Both the position numbers and the translations under genes were made by a program. Shown one piece after another: positions 61,902 to 64,000 of a stretch of DNA of 64,000 nucleotides (positions are counted from its first letter, which is position 1; the number at the start of each line of letters is the position of its first letter). The DNA is from Candidatus Limnocylindrales bacterium. Lineage in GTDB: Bacteria; Desulfobacterota; Binatia; UBA1149; CAITLU01. The stretch covers positions 1-64,000 of the forward strand of contig DASPNR010000011.1 in NCBI GenBank assembly GCA_035626395.1, in the 5' to 3' direction. The notes beneath the pieces were generated by a model, which was given only the letters and a program-made list of their open reading frames with translations, was not told the DNA's origin and did no database searches.

Positions 61902-64000
61902 GTGGCCGTCCTTCGTCCTGCGTTCCTTCCCGTCCTCTTCGTCGCGCTGCTCGAACCCCTGGCCGCATCGGCACAAACCATCACGGGCCTGACCATGACG
62001 GCCAATGGCTCGGGCTGCGCCGACAGCCTGCAGACCGGCGACCCCCGCACGCAGCGCCTGACGTCGGCCGACATTCTCGCTTCGGAGCCTGGCTCCTTTC
62101 GCACCCGCTTTGCGGCCGTGGCGGCCGCCGACGACGAGGGCACCGCCGCGGCGCAGATCACGTGCCAGGTCGACTACACCATCGAGTTCGCCGTCACCGC
62201 CCCTGCGGCCTACGTCCTGGAGATCGACACCGCGCTGCGCGGTGCGCTCACGCTCGTCGATGACGGCGGCGGCGTGGCCGGCGCAGACATCGGGTCGGTG
62301 GTCGGCACCTACGACGGCGGCACGCTGGTGCGCGGCACGCTCGACCTGACCGATCCCGGCGACCTCATGAGCGCTGGCGGCGGCAATCACGGCTTCGCCA
62401 GGATCTCCAATCGCTTCTCTCTTCCGCGCATCCAGGGTCGCAGCGATGGCGTGCCGCGGACGCACACGCTGACGTTCCGGTTCGAGATGAGCTGCTCGAG
62501 CGATCCGGACGGCAACGGCGCGGGCGACGAATGCGCGGTGCGCCTGGGCGAGCGCGCCAGCTTCGTGCGCGAATCGGCCAGCGACTATCCAGGCCCCGAC
62601 GCGCGCCATGTTGAAGAGGACGGCCACATCGTCAGCGTCACGCTGCTGCCGGCGCCCGACAACGACGAGTGCACGGCGCCGCGCATGGTCACCACGACGC
62701 CGTTCTTCGAGGCGCTCGACACGCGCGGCGCCACCGGTAATGCGGCCGATCCTCTGCAGACGTGCTCGGGCGCGCCGCAGTCTTCGCCGCGCCAGAACTC
62801 CAACACCGTCTGGTATGCGATGACCGCGCCGGGCGATGGCGAAATCATCGTCGACACCCAGGGCAGCGACTACGACACCGTGCTGACCGGCAATCGCGGG
62901 ACGTGCGGATCGCTGACGCAGCAGGGCTGCAGCGACGACGACCAGATCGGCGAGCGCACCTCGCGGATCGACATCGTGGTCTCCAAGGGCACGACGTATC
63001 TGTTCGACGTCTCCGACTACGCCAGCCCCGCCGGCGGCGAACTGCACATCTCCATCGTCTACGATGCCGATTGCGGCAACGGCTACGACGACGACGGCGA
63101 GCAGTGCGACGACGGTGCCGCCAACGGCACGCCCGGCTCCACGTGCACCGCGGACTGTACGGTCCGGCCGCCGCTCGGCGTGTGCGGAAACGGCACCGTC
63201 GATGGCGGCGAGCAGTGCGATCAGGGCAGCGAGAACGGCAACGCCGGTTCCTGCTGCACCGCCGAGTGCACGGTGCGCCCGGCCGTGACGCCGTGCCGCG
63301 CTTCGGCCGGCCCGTGCGATCCTGCCGAAGTCTGCGACGGCGCCAGCGGCGTCTGCCCGGCCGACGCCAAGAGCACGTCCGTTTGCCGGAAAGCGGCCGG
63401 CGCCTGCGACGTCGCCGAAGTGTGCGACGGCGCCGGCAACGCCTGCCCCGCCAACGCGCGTGCGATGCCGGGCGCCGTATGCCGCGCGGCCACCGAAGCA
63501 TGCGACCTGCCCGAGGTGTGCTCGGGTCTGGGCGATTCCTGTCCCGCCGACTCTTTCGCGGCCGCCGGCACGCCGTGCCGCGCCGACGGCGGCACCTGCG
63601 ACGTCGCCGAAAGCTGCACCGGCAGCGACGCGCGTTGCCCGGCCGATGCCAAGCTGGCCATCTCCTGCCGCGCCAGCGCCGGCGTCTGCGATCAGGAGGA
63701 TTTCTGCGACGGCGTCGGCGACGAATGCCCGGCCGACGAAAAGAGGATGCACGTCTGCCGCGCCAGCGCCGGTGCCTGCGACATCGAAGAGAGCTGCGAC
63801 GGCAGCGGCAACGAATGTCCAGTCGACGCCAAGAGCACGCAGGTCTGCCGGCCGGCCGATGGTGCATGCGACGTAGCCGAATCGTGCGACGGGACGGCGG
63901 AGGCATGCCCAGCCGATGCGGTCGCGCCCGCGGGCACGCCATGCCGCGGCGCCGGCACCTGCGACGTTGCCGAGACCTGCACCGGCTCGACGCGCCAGTG
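61902..64000 (+). CDS. Secreted cysteine-rich repeat protein, cut by right edge
   Basis: At least 699 residues and open at the window end. Signal peptide (LRPAFLPVLFVALLEPLAASA), a beta-sandwich domain (about 25-250), a second pre-peptidase-type domain (NTVWYAMTAPGDGEIIVDT), two CGNG...EQCD modules (DUF4215-like), then an array of disintegrin-like units CDVAExCDGxGxxCPADA. The start is GTG 61902 with AAGGAG upstream; only the plus frame has this coherent protein, which lacks a stop here. Likely surface exposed and disulfide-rich. Confidence 0.87.
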   Translation, partial: MAVLRPAFLPVLFVALLEPLAASAQTITGLTMTANGSGCADSLQTGDPRTQRLTSADILASEPGSFRTRFAAVAAADDEGTAAAQITCQVDYTIEFAVTAPAAYVLEIDTALRGALTLVDDGGGVAGADIGSVVGTYDGGTLVRGTLDLTDPGDLMSAGGGNHGFARISNRFSLPRIQGRSDGVPRTHTLTFRFEMSCSSDPDGNGAGDECAVRLGERASFVRESASDYPGPDARHVEEDGHIVSVTLLPAPDNDECTAPRMVTTTPFFEALDTRGATGNAADPLQTCSGAPQSSPRQNSNTVWYAMTAPGDGEIIVDTQGSDYDTVLTGNRGTCGSLTQQGCSDDDQIGERTSRIDIVVSKGTTYLFDVSDYASPAGGELHISIVYDADCGNGYDDDGEQCDDGAANGTPGSTCTADCTVRPPLGVCGNGTVDGGEQCDQGSENGNAGSCCTAECTVRPAVTPCRASAGPCDPAEVCDGASGVCPADAKSTSVCRKAAGACDVAEVCDGAGNACPANARAMPGAVCRAATEACDLPEVCSGLGDSCPADSFAAAGTPCRADGGTCDVAESCTGSDARCPADAKLAISCRASAGVCDQEDFCDGVGDECPADEKRMHVCRASAGACDIEESCDGSGNECPVDAKSTQVCRPADGACDVAESCDGTAEACPADAVAPAGTPCRGAGTCDVAETCTGSTRQ
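63294..64000 (+). repeat. Array of disintegrin-like cysteine units
   Basis: Eight visible units of 30-32 residues (about 90-96 bp), each with six Cys in the order C..C..C..C pattern CR-CD-xxCxG-CPxD, continue to the window edge. Units differ enough to be old rather than a recent expansion. Confidence 0.88.

Noticed and set aside
63294..64000. CRISPR-like periodicity at the right edge
   Set aside because: Repeats are coding cysteine units with diverged DNA, not identical repeats with spacers.

Overview
The window is high-G+C, dense bacterial DNA. The secreted proteins suggest the lineage. Two carry a C-terminal dockerin-like EF-hand pair (25738..26628 and 58388..59554). Two carry CGNG...CD cysteine modules (47632..49995 and 61902..64000). 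One is a long array of disintegrin-like cysteine repeats. From memory of protein styles, this fits a soil or sediment deltaproteobacterium-like lineage such as candidate phylum Binatota, or a myxobacterial relative. No rRNA is present, so this is inference.

Layout. 1..4856: a giant soluble poly-HAMP sensor kinase, running off the left edge. 5.3-14.2 kb: mostly minus-strand metabolic genes: a metallo-beta-lactamase-fold hydrolase, a tight SDR / DUF1214 / sulfotransferase operon, a YcxB-like membrane protein, a PPOX-fold protein, a second SDR and an Lrp/AsnC-like regulator. The regulator is divergent from gltB-gltD (14.4-20.7 kb). Downstream come an acyltransferase, an ATP-grasp ligase, a PLP decarboxylase and a fatty-acid desaturase (20.7-25.7 kb), which look like a small biosynthetic set. 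25.7-29.6 kb: a LamG-dockerin protein, a BT1-like transporter and a second sulfotransferase. 29.6-32.8 kb: a Fur-controlled oxidative-stress operon (fur, rubrerythrin, Fe-S oxidoreductase, DUF3501). 33.5-36.5 kb: the housekeeping set dnaX-ybaB-recR. 36.5-42.4 kb: a PAS histidine kinase, a Rieske oxygenase and a multicopper oxidase. 42.7-44.0 kb: two secreted glycine-rich repeat proteins in tandem.

44.0-52.2 kb is an accessory region ending at the 3' end of a tRNA-Ser(GGA). It holds a RelE-like toxin fused in frame to its own Xre antitoxin, a second toxin-antitoxin locus whose toxin carries a frameshift, a sugar-dehydrogenase-type gene broken by several small indels, a chimeric gene remnant, a near-identical 113/129-bp direct repeat 4.9 kb apart, an intact secreted metalloprotease and an F420-type reductase. 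Decay and repeats are concentrated here; elsewhere the reading frames are intact.

52.4-58.4 kb holds a cell-surface glycan set: a family 2 glycosyltransferase, a beta-helix protein, and a deacetylase fused to a GHL10-type glycosidase, PgaB-like in architecture. 58.4-64.0 kb has a propeller-dockerin protein, a POT peptide transporter, a glutathione transferase and the start of a cysteine-repeat surface protein cut by the right edge.

The least ordinary items are the fused toxin-antitoxin gene and its decaying neighbourhood, the gltBD-adjacent ligase/decarboxylase set, the glycine-rich secreted pair, and the poly-HAMP kinase.
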